From the NCBI GenBank assembly GCA_023388175.1, contig JAEWGT010000009.1, positions 186,001 to 250,000 of the forward strand: a stretch of 64,000 nt of DNA, in the 5' to 3' direction. The translations under genes were made by a program, and so were the position numbers. Below the pieces are notes generated by a model that had not been told where the DNA came from, ran no database searches, and saw nothing but the letters and a program-made list of their open reading frames with translations. The number at the start of each line of letters is the position of its first letter. The first letter of the stretch is position 1. The DNA is from Pseudomonadota bacterium (GTDB lineage Bacteria > Pseudomonadota > Alphaproteobacteria > Rhizobiales > Devosiaceae). Positions 34,501 to 42,068 of the stretch are shown piece by piece.

Positions 34501-35475
34501 TCAGAAATCCCAGTCTTCGTCCTCGGTCGAAATCGCCTTGCCGATGACATAGGATGAGCCTGAGCCCGAGAAGAAGTCGTGGTTCTCGTCGGCATTGGGG
34601 GAGAGGGCCGAGAGGATTGCCGCGTTGACCTTGCAGGCTTCGGGCGGGAACAGGGCTTCGTAGCCCAGATTCATCAGCGCCTTGTTGGCGTTGTAGTGGA
34701 GGAATTTCTTGACGTCTTCGGACAAGCCGACGCCGTCATAGAGCTCCTGGGTGTAGCGCTCTTCGTTGTCGTAGAGTTCGAGCAGGAAGTCGAAGGCGAA
34801 ATCCTTGATTTCCTGGCGGCGCTCTTCGCTGAGCGTTTCGACATGGCGCTGGAATTTGTAGCCGATGTAATAGCCATGCACGGCCTCGTCCTTGATGATG
34901 AGGCGGATGAGGTCGGCGGTATTGGTAAGCTTGGCGCGGCTCGACCAGTACATGGGCAGGTAAAAGCCCGAATAGAACAGGAAGCTTTCGAGGAAGACCG
35001 AGGCGACCTTTTTCTTGAGCGGATCGCCGCTGTCATACTGTTCCATGATCAGCTGCGCCTTGCGCTGCAGGAACTCGTTCTCCTCGCTCCAGCGATAGGC
35101 GTCGTCCACGTCCGGCGTCAGGCAGAGGGTCGAAAAGATCGAGGAATAGGAGCGGGCATGCACCGCTTCCATGAAGGAAATGTTGGACAGCACCGCTTCT
35201 TCATGCGGGGTCGCAGCGTCCGCCATCAACCGTACGGCGCCGACGCCATTCTGGATGGTGTCGAGCAGGGTGAGGCCGGTGAAGACGCGAATGGTGAGCT
35301 GCTGCTCCAGCGAGGTGAGCGTCGCCCAGCTCGGAATATCATTGGAGAGCGGCACCTTTTCCGGCAGCCAGAAGTTCGAGGTCAGGCGGTTCCAGACTTC
35401 GAGGTCCTTGTCATCCTGAACGCGGTTCCAGTTGATGGCGCGAACGCGGGAAAGAGGCTTTACGTGAACGTTCAT
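34501..35475 (-). CDS. nrdF: Class Ib ribonucleotide reductase small subunit
   Basis: A 324-residue ferritin-like R2F protein carrying the dimetal/tyrosyl-radical site. Key segments: FMEAVHARSYSSIFSTLCL (His ligand and radical Tyr region), FYLPMYWSSRAKLTNTADLI, then IIKDEAVHGYYIGYKFQRHV with Glu/His ligands. The tail ends DEDWDF, the usual peptide that docks on NrdE. Together with nrdH, nrdI and nrdE it forms a class Ib system, normally Mn-loaded with the flavodoxin-like NrdI. It is separated from nrdE by repeat copy B. Confidence 0.93.
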   Translation of the reverse strand: MNVHVKPLSRVRAINWNRVQDDKDLEVWNRLTSNFWLPEKVPLSNDIPSWATLTSLEQQLTIRVFTGLTLLDTIQNGVGAVRLMADAATPHEEAVLSNISFMEAVHARSYSSIFSTLCLTPDVDDAYRWSEENEFLQRKAQLIMEQYDSGDPLKKKVASVFLESFLFYSGFYLPMYWSSRAKLTNTADLIRLIIKDEAVHGYYIGYKFQRHVETLSEERRQEIKDFAFDFLLELYDNEERYTQELYDGVGLSEDVKKFLHYNANKALMNLGYEALFPPEACKVNAAILSALSPNADENHDFFSGSGSSYVIGKAISTEDEDWDF

Positions 35476-35497
35476 TTTAGCGTCTCAGGTTTAACGG

Positions 35498-35632
35498 GTG
35501 CGGCTCTTTTGCCACCTCCCCCTTGAGGGGAGGGCCGGGGAGGGGATGCTGCGGTTTCGGCAGACACCCCGCTTGGGAATGGTTCAGCACCCCCACCCTC
35601 ATTCCCTCCCCTCAAGGGGGAGGGAGGCACAA
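35498..35632. repeat. ~135-bp palindromic intergenic repeat, copy B
   Basis: Same architecture as copy A (31087-31219) but in opposite orientation: hairpin arm CCTCCCCCTTGAGGGGAGGG at 35515-35534 and inverse arm CCCTCCCCTCAAGGGGGAGG at 35604-35623. The shared tail is GGGAGGCACA. It sits between nrdE and nrdF on their transcript. Confidence 0.8.
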
Positions 35633-35670
35633 GAACCGCCTGTTCCGTATGTGACGGATGGCTCGAGATA

Positions 35671-37848
35671 TTACAGCGCGCAGGAAACGCAGCCCTGCAC
35701 TTCGGTGCCCTCAAGGGCAAGCTGGCGCAGGCGGATGTAGTAGATGGTCTTGATGCCCTTCTTCCAGGCGTAGATCTGCGCCTTGTTGATATCGCGGGTG
35801 GTCGCGGTATCGCGGAAGAACAGCGTCAGCGACAGGCCCTGATCGACATGCTGGGTGGCCGCCGCATAGGTGTCGATGATCTTTTCCGGGCCGATCTCAT
35901 AGGCATCCTGATAATATTCCAGGTTGTCATTGGTCATGAAGGCGGCGGGATAATAGACGCGGCCGATCTTGCCTTCCTTGCGGATCTCGATCTTGGACAC
36001 GATCGGGTGGATCGAGGAGGTCGAGTGATTGATGTAGGAGATCGAGCCGGTCGGTGGCACGGCCTGCAGATTCTGGTTGTAAAGGCCGGTCATCATGACC
36101 TTGGCCTTGAGATCCAGCCAGTCTTCCTGGGTTGGAATGTGAATGCCGGCATCTGCGAACAGCTTGGCGACACGCTCGGTGGCGGGCTTCCATTCCTTTG
36201 TGGTGTATTTGTCGAAATAGGTGCCATTGGCATATTTCGAATTCTCGAAATTCTTGAACGTCTGTTCGCGCTCGGTTGCGATCAGGTTCGATGCACGGAT
36301 GGCGTGATAGGTCACCGTGTAGAAATAGATATTGGTGAAGTCGACGCCTTCCTCGGAGCCATAATAAATGCGCTCGCGGGCGAGATAGCCATGCAGGTTC
36401 ATTTGGCCGAGACCGATGGCGTGGCTGTCGGCATTACCCTTGGCGACGGACGGCACCGAGGAAATATTGCTCATGTCGCTGACGGCCGTCAGCGCACGGA
36501 TCGAGGTTTCGATCGTGGTGCCGAAATCCTCGCTATCCATCGCATTGGCGATGTTGAGAGAGCCGAGATTGCAGGAAATATCCTTGCCCATATGCTCGTA
36601 GGAAAGGTCTTCGTTGAACACCGAAGCGTCGCTGACCTGGAGGATTTCCGAGCAGAGATTGCTCATGGTGATGCGGCCCGCAATCGGGTTCGCCTTGTTC
36701 ACCGTGTCCTCGAACATGATGTAGGGATAGCCGGACTCGAACTGGATCTCGGCGATGATCTGGAAGAACTCGCGCGCCTTGATCTTCTTCTTCTTGATCC
36801 GCTTGTCCTCGACCATCTCGCGGTATTTTTCGGTGACCGAAATCTCGGTCATCGGCACGCCATAGACGCGCTCCACGTCATAGGGCGAGAACAGGTACAT
36901 ATCCTCGTTGTCGCGGGCGAGCTCGAACGTAATGTCCGGGATGACGACGCCCAGAGACAGGGTCTTGATGCGGATCTTTTCGTCGGCATTTTCGCGCTTG
37001 GTGTCGAGGAAGCGCATGATGTCGGGATGGTGGGCGTGGAGATACACCGCGCCCGCACCCTGACGGGCACCGAGCTGGTTGGCATAGGAGAAGCTGTCTT
37101 CGAGCAGCTTCATCACCGGCAGCACGCCCGAGGACTGGTTCTCGATATGCTTGATGGGGGCGCCCATCTCGCGGATATTGGTGAGGCTCAGCGCCACGCC
37201 GCCGCCGCGCTTGGACAGCTGCAGCGCCGAGTTAATCGAGCGGCCAATCGATTCCATATTGTCTTCGACGCGCAACAGGAAGCACGAGACCAGCTCGCCG
37301 CGCTGCTTCTTGCCGGCATTGAGGAAGGTCGGGGTCGCAGGCTGGAACCGGCCGGCGATGATTTCATCGACCAGCTGACGCGCCAGCTTTTCGTCGCCCC
37401 GTGCCAGCGACATCGCCACCATGCAGACGCGGTCTTCGTAGCGCTCGAGATAGCGCTTACCGTCGAAGGTCTTGAGCGTATAGGACGTGTAATACTTGAA
37501 CGCACCGAGGAAGGTCGGGAAGCGGAACTTCTTGTCATAGGCGTGATCGTAGAGATCGCGCACGAAGTTGAAGCTGTACTGATCGAGCACGTCCTGCTCG
37601 TAATAGCCTTCTTCGACGAGATAGGTCAGCTTCTCGCGCAGATTGTGAAAGAACACCGTGTTCTGGTTCACATGCTGCAGGAAGTACTGATGCGCTGCCT
37701 GCTTGTCCTTGTCGAACTGGATATTGCCGTGCTCATCGTAAAGATTGAGCATGGCGTTGAGCGCGTGGTAATCCAGCGCCTGATCCTTGTCCTGGTCCTG
37801 AACCTTGTCAGCCGACTTAGCCGGGCGATCTAGTGTGAGCGTGTCCAA
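35671..37848 (-). CDS. nrdE: Class Ib ribonucleotide reductase large subunit
   Basis: A 725-residue R1E, the catalytic subunit that reduces ribonucleoside diphosphates. Motifs: ATPTFLNAGKKQRGELVSCF with the active-site Cys, SKRGGGVALSLTNIREMGAP, NLGSLNIANAMDSEDFG and NLQAVPPTGSISYINHSTSS. The C-terminus GCVSCAL has the CxxC pair that accepts electrons from NrdH. The start is taken as TTG at 37848 (DTLTLDRPAKSADK), preceded by AAGGA and inside the last 19 bases of nrdI; this gives the normal family length. The longer in-frame extension runs through nrdI and is rejected. Confidence 0.93.
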   Translation of the reverse strand: MDTLTLDRPAKSADKVQDQDKDQALDYHALNAMLNLYDEHGNIQFDKDKQAAHQYFLQHVNQNTVFFHNLREKLTYLVEEGYYEQDVLDQYSFNFVRDLYDHAYDKKFRFPTFLGAFKYYTSYTLKTFDGKRYLERYEDRVCMVAMSLARGDEKLARQLVDEIIAGRFQPATPTFLNAGKKQRGELVSCFLLRVEDNMESIGRSINSALQLSKRGGGVALSLTNIREMGAPIKHIENQSSGVLPVMKLLEDSFSYANQLGARQGAGAVYLHAHHPDIMRFLDTKRENADEKIRIKTLSLGVVIPDITFELARDNEDMYLFSPYDVERVYGVPMTEISVTEKYREMVEDKRIKKKKIKAREFFQIIAEIQFESGYPYIMFEDTVNKANPIAGRITMSNLCSEILQVSDASVFNEDLSYEHMGKDISCNLGSLNIANAMDSEDFGTTIETSIRALTAVSDMSNISSVPSVAKGNADSHAIGLGQMNLHGYLARERIYYGSEEGVDFTNIYFYTVTYHAIRASNLIATEREQTFKNFENSKYANGTYFDKYTTKEWKPATERVAKLFADAGIHIPTQEDWLDLKAKVMMTGLYNQNLQAVPPTGSISYINHSTSSIHPIVSKIEIRKEGKIGRVYYPAAFMTNDNLEYYQDAYEIGPEKIIDTYAAATQHVDQGLSLTLFFRDTATTRDINKAQIYAWKKGIKTIYYIRLRQLALEGTEVQGCVSCAL

Positions 37849-38237
37849 AACCGTTCCAGTCCTTGTTTGACGTTGACGACGTCCTCTTCGGTGCCGAGCA
37901 GTTCGAACCGATAGAGGAGAGGCACGGCGCATTTCTGGCTGATAATGTTGCCAGCCAAGCAATAGCCCGTACCGAAATTGGTGTTCCCCGCGGCGATGAC
38001 GCCGCGGATGAGGCTGCGATTGGCCTCGATATTGAGGAAGCGGATTACCGGCTTGGGCACCGCTCCCTTGACCTCCCCGCCGCCGCCATAGGTGGGCAGG
38101 ACGAGGACGAAAGGTTCATCGACCCTTGGGGGCTCGCTGCCGGCATCCACGGGAAGGCGCGTGGCCTTCATCCCCAGCTTCTCGACGAAGCGATGGGTGT
38201 TTTCCGAAGTGCTGGAATAATAGACGAGCCCGCTCAT
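37830..38237 (-). CDS. nrdI: Flavodoxin-like activator of class Ib ribonucleotide reductase
   Basis: A 135-residue NrdI. FMN-binding loops: YYSSTSENTHRFVEKLG at the N-terminus, VLPTYGGGGEVKGAVPK and the AAGNTNFGTGYCLAGNIIS stretch. It supplies the oxidant that generates the Mn(III)-tyrosyl radical in NrdF. It overlaps nrdE by 19 bases and starts 7 bases after the nrdH stop, so the whole set is one operon. Confidence 0.92.
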   Translation of the reverse strand: MSGLVYYSSTSENTHRFVEKLGMKATRLPVDAGSEPPRVDEPFVLVLPTYGGGGEVKGAVPKPVIRFLNIEANRSLIRGVIAAGNTNFGTGYCLAGNIISQKCAVPLLYRFELLGTEEDVVNVKQGLERFWTRSH

Positions 38238-38244
38238 GGTCTGA

Positions 38245-38466
38245 TCAGGCGAGAGCGCCGATCATGTCCGGGCGAAACCCAGCCCAGTGCTGGTCACCGG
38301 CAACGACGACCGGCACCTGGCGATAGCCCATGGTCTCGACGCGCGCATAGGCTTCGGCATCTTCGGAAATATCGATGATATTATAGGCGAGGCCCTTGCG
38401 GTCGAGCGCGCGCGTGGTGGCGGTGCACTGGACGCAGGCGGGCTTGGAGTAAACGGTAATGGTCAT
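38245..38466 (-). CDS. nrdH: Glutaredoxin-like NrdH
   Basis: A 73-residue redoxin that donates electrons to NrdE. The active site is CVQC (SKPACVQCTATTRALDRKGL), characteristic of NrdH. The helix-3 signature is QHWAGFRPDMI. The start at 38466 gives the standard NrdH N-terminus (TITVYSKPACVQC). It is the first gene of nrdHIEF and lies ~110 bases downstream of a cobalamin riboswitch. Confidence 0.93.
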   Translation of the reverse strand: MTITVYSKPACVQCTATTRALDRKGLAYNIIDISEDAEAYARVETMGYRQVPVVVAGDQHWAGFRPDMIGALA

Positions 38467-38577
38467 CGAAAAATCCCTCGCGGAATAGTTTGGCGTGGGA
38501 CATGGGAGGAGAACGGCGGGCGCAAAATGCCCGTGAAATCCGTTCGCCTGACCGGGCACCCCGCCGGTGGACGTTTC

Positions 38578-38780
38578 GTTCGGGGCAGGTCTCCTGGCTC
38601 ATGGATCATCGCTCCCGTTCAGCCTTCCCAGGCCTTGCGGCCCAGTGACGAAATCGAACAGAAACGCACCACTTACAGTTGCGGGGGCAGCCCCGGCTTT
38701 GGCGCTCGCCCCAAAAGGCGAAACCGCACCGGGTTCCCGTCTTAGCCGCCATTCCTTGCGGAGGGCAGAACCTCGAACAC
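38578..38780 (-). ncRNA. Cobalamin (B12) riboswitch upstream of nrdHIEF
   Basis: On the minus strand the conserved parts of a B12 element appear in order: a 5' arm GTTCTGCCC, then GGGAACCCGGTGCGG, the core GGGGCTGCCCCCGCAACTGT with following AAGTGG, then GCCAGGAGACCTGCC at the 3' end (38586-38600 on the plus strand). The 3' arm GGCAG pairs with the 5' CTGCC, closing P1. It lies entirely in the untranslated leader of nrdHIEF. Known B12 riboswitches lower expression when adenosylcobalamin is abundant, so class Ib reductase would be made mainly when B12 is scarce. Confidence 0.93.
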
Positions 38781-38792
38781 TACATATAGTAT
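38777..38792. promoter_or_regulatory. NrdR-like box at the nrdHIEF promoter
   Basis: ACACTACATATAGTAT matches the NrdR consensus ACACWATATATWGTGT at 14 of 16 positions. It lies just before the riboswitch, overlapping a TATACT -10-like sequence on the minus strand. NrdR represses ribonucleotide reductase genes according to dNTP/ATP levels. Usually two boxes occur; a clear second one was not found. Confidence 0.65.
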
Positions 38793-38804
38793 ATGACGAT
38801 TTTG

Positions 38805-38820
38805 ATTCCGCTAGCGGAAT
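38805..38820. promoter_or_regulatory. Perfect 16-bp palindrome upstream of nrdHIEF
   Basis: ATTCCGCTAGCGGAAT is fully self-complementary and is centred 28 bases from the NrdR-like box. It does not match the NrdR consensus, so another regulator may bind here. Confidence 0.4.
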
Positions 38821-38992
38821 TGGGGCCAAGTTTTAGACATCTTCCTCTTGACGCGGCACAGCGCTGAGTCGCGGCAGGTCTGCCCGAGCATGGTGACCAA
38901 AACGGCGAATTGGGAAGACCTCATCAGAGATCTTCCCGCCGCTGGTAACGTGGATAATGGGGAAAAGAAAATGGCCTGGCCGGTGCGGCTGC
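38821..38992. other. Intergenic region between nrd leader and ABC operon
   Basis: No gene seen. GGGAAGA (38912-38918) and TCTTCCC (38931-38937) form a 7-bp hairpin that could mark the 3' end of the minus-strand ABC operon, but no T-run follows in that direction. Confidence 0.35.
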
Positions 38993-39979
38993 CTAGCTGT
39001 AGCGGATGCGCGGATCGAGCCAGGCCAGCAACAGGTCCGACAGCAGCGTGCCGATCACGGTGAGGGCGCTCAGCATCATGATGAAACTGCCCGCCAGATA
39101 CATGTCCTGGCTGATCAGCGCCTGCAGCAGCAGCGGGCCGGTCATCGGCAGGTTGAGCACCACGGCGGTGATGGTGGCGCCGGAGACCAGTGTCGGCAGC
39201 ACCCAGCCCACGGTGGAAATGAACGGGTTGAGCGCGATGCGCACCGGATATTTGAGCAGCAGCCGGCGTTCGGACAGACCATAGGCGCGGGCGGTGGTGA
39301 CATAGGGCTTGCTCAGCTCATCGAGCAGATTGGCGCGCAGGATGCGGATCAGCGAGGCGGTGCCGGAGGTGCCCAGAACGATCGTCGGGATGATCAGATG
39401 CTGCAACAGGTCCAGCACCTTGCCCCAGCTCCAGGGTGCATTCTCGTATTCCGGGGAGAACAATCCGCCAATGCCCGAGCCGAAATAGCGGAACGAGACA
39501 TACATGAGCACGAGGGCGAAGAGGAAATTGGGAATGGCGAGGCCGAGCACCCCGACTATGGTGACGATATAGTCTCCCACCGTGTTCTTCTTGACGGCGC
39601 TATAGATACCGATGGGCAGGGAAATGGCCCAGATGAACAGAAGGGTGATGAAGGCGAGGACGAAGGTCAGGCCCAGCCGGTTCCAGAGCAGTTCGGAAAC
39701 CGGGCGGCGCCATTCCAGCGAATAGCCGAAATCGCCGGCAAAGATGATGGCCGAGATCCATTTCCAGTACTGGACATAGATCGGGTCATCGAGGCCATAG
39801 CGGGCGCGCATGGCGGCCATGGCTTCGGGTTCGACCGTAACGCCCTGCAGATTGAGCTGCGCCACCATGGCGGTGACGAAATCGCCGGGGGGAAGCTGGA
39901 TGATGACGAAGGTCATCACCGAAATGGCGACCAGCGTGATCAGCATGTAGAAAAAGCGGCGGGCGATGAAGGCGGCCAT
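38993..39979 (-). CDS. ABC transporter permease (DppB-like)
   Basis: A 328-residue peptide-type permease with six membrane segments, the first at residues ~10-30 (FFYMLITLVAISVMTFVIIQ). The N-terminal PPGDFVTAMVAQL region and the coupling loop TTARAYGLSERRLLLKYPVR are family-typical. It is the last gene of the six-gene operon 47329-38993, unusually placed after the binding protein and away from the other permease. It pairs with the DppC-like subunit at 46199. Confidence 0.9.
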   Translation of the reverse strand: MAAFIARRFFYMLITLVAISVMTFVIIQLPPGDFVTAMVAQLNLQGVTVEPEAMAAMRARYGLDDPIYVQYWKWISAIIFAGDFGYSLEWRRPVSELLWNRLGLTFVLAFITLLFIWAISLPIGIYSAVKKNTVGDYIVTIVGVLGLAIPNFLFALVLMYVSFRYFGSGIGGLFSPEYENAPWSWGKVLDLLQHLIIPTIVLGTSGTASLIRILRANLLDELSKPYVTTARAYGLSERRLLLKYPVRIALNPFISTVGWVLPTLVSGATITAVVLNLPMTGPLLLQALISQDMYLAGSFIMMLSALTVIGTLLSDLLLAWLDPRIRYS

Positions 39980-40045
39980 ATGTCGAACTCCTGCGGGATG
40001 CCTCCCCCATGCCGGGGCACGGGAGAGGCGGACGCGTCGGGGAGG

Positions 40046-41995
40046 TTATTCGGAAGCGTAGTAGAACTGTTCCGGATTGGCGGAGCCGGGATGGGTATAT
40101 TGCGTGCTGGCCAGGAGAACCTGCGGCACGTTCCGCATCAGCCGGTTGATGATGCCGTAGTCCGTGGTCGGCTGCATAACGCCGATCGTGTAGAGCTGCT
40201 CCTTGGCGGTCTGCATGATCTGGCGCATCAGTTCGAGACGGCGCGGCACATCGACGGTCTGGAAGATCTCGTCATAAAGCGCCATCTGGTCCTTGACCGC
40301 CTGCGGCGGCTCTTCCGGATTGGGCTGACCGGCATACCACTGGCCCCAGGTGGTCGCGTAGAAAGCGTCCTGGCTGGAAGGCACATAGTATTTCGGATCA
40401 AAGATCGTGTCGGCGCCGCCCGAGGCCGACCAGACGGCGGCATCATGATCATTGGCCCGCACACGCTGGTTGAGCGCGGTCGTGTCCGAGGTGTTGATCA
40501 GCAGATCGACACCCACCTGGCGCCAATAGCCCTTGATCAGTTCGGCACTATCGATCCAGGGCTGACGGAGGACGGAAATGTCCATGGTGATCTGGATCGG
40601 ATTGCCATCCGGGCCGAGGCGGAAGCCTTCGCCGTTCTTTTCGGCAAAACCGGCCTCGTCGAGCATCTGATTGGCCAGCGCGATGTCGAAGTCGGTGAAC
40701 TGGGTCGCCATTTCCTCGTCAAAGAGCGGAGATTCGGGCCGCTCGACGGTCTGGAACGGACGGCCCTGGCCCAGCCAGACCAGCTCGATCACTTCCTCGC
40801 GGTCAATCGCCGTGGACAGGGCCTGGCGGAACTGGAGGTTGTTGAAGATCTCGCGCTTGACCGGATCCTTGTGGGTCAGGTTGAGCGAGATGATCATCAT
40901 ATTGGCGCGGTTGGGCAGCACTTCGTAGAATTCGTACTGGCCGCGTTCCTGGTTGTCGAAGAAGGTGCCGCGGTTTTCCGGTGTGGTGACGAAGCCGATA
41001 TAGCTGTCCACCATGTCGAAATCGCCATTGGCGGCCTTGAGCAGGGTCACCTGATTATCGGAAATGATATCGACGGTGACGCGGTCCATATAGGGGAGCT
41101 GGTTACCCTCGGTGTCGACCTTGAAGTAATAGGGATTGCGCTGGGCGATCACCTGCGTTCCGGCGCCCTGTCCGATACCCACTTCCACGATCCATGGATT
41201 GAGGCGCGGCACATTGGGATTGCGCCAGGCATCGGCCATGGCGTGGAAATTGGTGACCCAGTTCTGCGATCCGGCGGCCTGCGCTTCGGCTTCGGCATTC
41301 TCGTTGAAGTCCGGGTGGAACTGCTCGAGATAGTGCCGCGGATAGGCAGTGGGCACATTGGGCTCGGTGGCATTGGCCGGAATGGCGAATTGCTGGAGCA
41401 GCATGCCATTGGGCTCGGGGAAGCTGAAGCGGACGGTCAGGTCATCGATCTTTTCGACCGTCAGGCCCCCGGCGCGGGTGGACCAGCGCGGCTGGGACGG
41501 GAACAATTCGGTATTGGAGAAGACCTCTTCATACCAGAACATGATGTCATCGGCGGTAAAGGGCGCGCCGTCCGACCACTTCATGCCCTCGCGCAGCTTG
41601 AACACATAGGCGCGGCCATCGTCCTCGATCTCGATGCTCTCGGCCACGTTCGGCTTGACGTTGGGGACGATGTCTTCCTGCACCTGGTCAGGCTGCCAGG
41701 TTTCCCAGCGCGTGAGGTTTTCATAGCCGATGGTGCGGACCAGGGTGGAAATGTCGCTGGCCGAATTCATGGTCAGCCGCCAGGTGCCGCCATATTGGCC
41801 GACGCTCTCGAAGGGCTCGACGACCATAGGCTCGGACGGCAGGCGTTCGGCGACCGGCGGCAGATTGCCGGCCTCGACCTGCTCAGCCAGAACCGGGGCT
41901 TCGGAAAAGTCCTGCGCCAGGGCGGTTCCGGTGAGCAGCAATGCTGCCAGTGTGCCCACAGCGAAACGCTGGAGCGGTGAACGGCTTATATACAT
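40046..41995 (-). CDS. Family 5 extracellular solute-binding protein (oligopeptide/oligosaccharide type)
   Basis: A 649-residue binding protein with a signal peptide of ~27 residues (FAVGTLAALLLTGTALAQ). The central block FKLREGMKWSDGAPFTADDI is the SBP_bac_5 signature; DPVKREIFNNLQFRQALSTA follows. The family mainly binds peptides, but long members beside glycosidase genes often carry oligosaccharides, and here the neighbour is a GHL6-like glycosidase. It works with permeases at 38993 and 46199 and ATPases at 44134 and 45168. Confidence 0.9.
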   Translation of the reverse strand: MYISRSPLQRFAVGTLAALLLTGTALAQDFSEAPVLAEQVEAGNLPPVAERLPSEPMVVEPFESVGQYGGTWRLTMNSASDISTLVRTIGYENLTRWETWQPDQVQEDIVPNVKPNVAESIEIEDDGRAYVFKLREGMKWSDGAPFTADDIMFWYEEVFSNTELFPSQPRWSTRAGGLTVEKIDDLTVRFSFPEPNGMLLQQFAIPANATEPNVPTAYPRHYLEQFHPDFNENAEAEAQAAGSQNWVTNFHAMADAWRNPNVPRLNPWIVEVGIGQGAGTQVIAQRNPYYFKVDTEGNQLPYMDRVTVDIISDNQVTLLKAANGDFDMVDSYIGFVTTPENRGTFFDNQERGQYEFYEVLPNRANMMIISLNLTHKDPVKREIFNNLQFRQALSTAIDREEVIELVWLGQGRPFQTVERPESPLFDEEMATQFTDFDIALANQMLDEAGFAEKNGEGFRLGPDGNPIQITMDISVLRQPWIDSAELIKGYWRQVGVDLLINTSDTTALNQRVRANDHDAAVWSASGGADTIFDPKYYVPSSQDAFYATTWGQWYAGQPNPEEPPQAVKDQMALYDEIFQTVDVPRRLELMRQIMQTAKEQLYTIGVMQPTTDYGIINRLMRNVPQVLLASTQYTHPGSANPEQFYYASE

Positions 41996-42068
41996 GTTGT
42001 CTCTCCTCCTTTGGGACGGCGATAGTGCGGTGGACTTGCGCGCCCACACGTCATTGGCGTGATGGCCA

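Noticed and set aside
35848..37833. A 661-codon open frame antisense to nrdE
   Set aside because: nrdE is unmistakable on the other strand and this frame shows no domain.
38821..38950. A small gene in the gap before the ABC operon (short frame near 38848)
   Set aside because: It is short, overlaps a hairpin, has no plausible ribosome-binding site and shows no family resemblance.
38957..41980. A 1007-codon open frame antisense to the permease and binding-protein genes
   Set aside because: It crosses two well-supported genes and the gap between them, with no family resemblance. It is a composition artefact.
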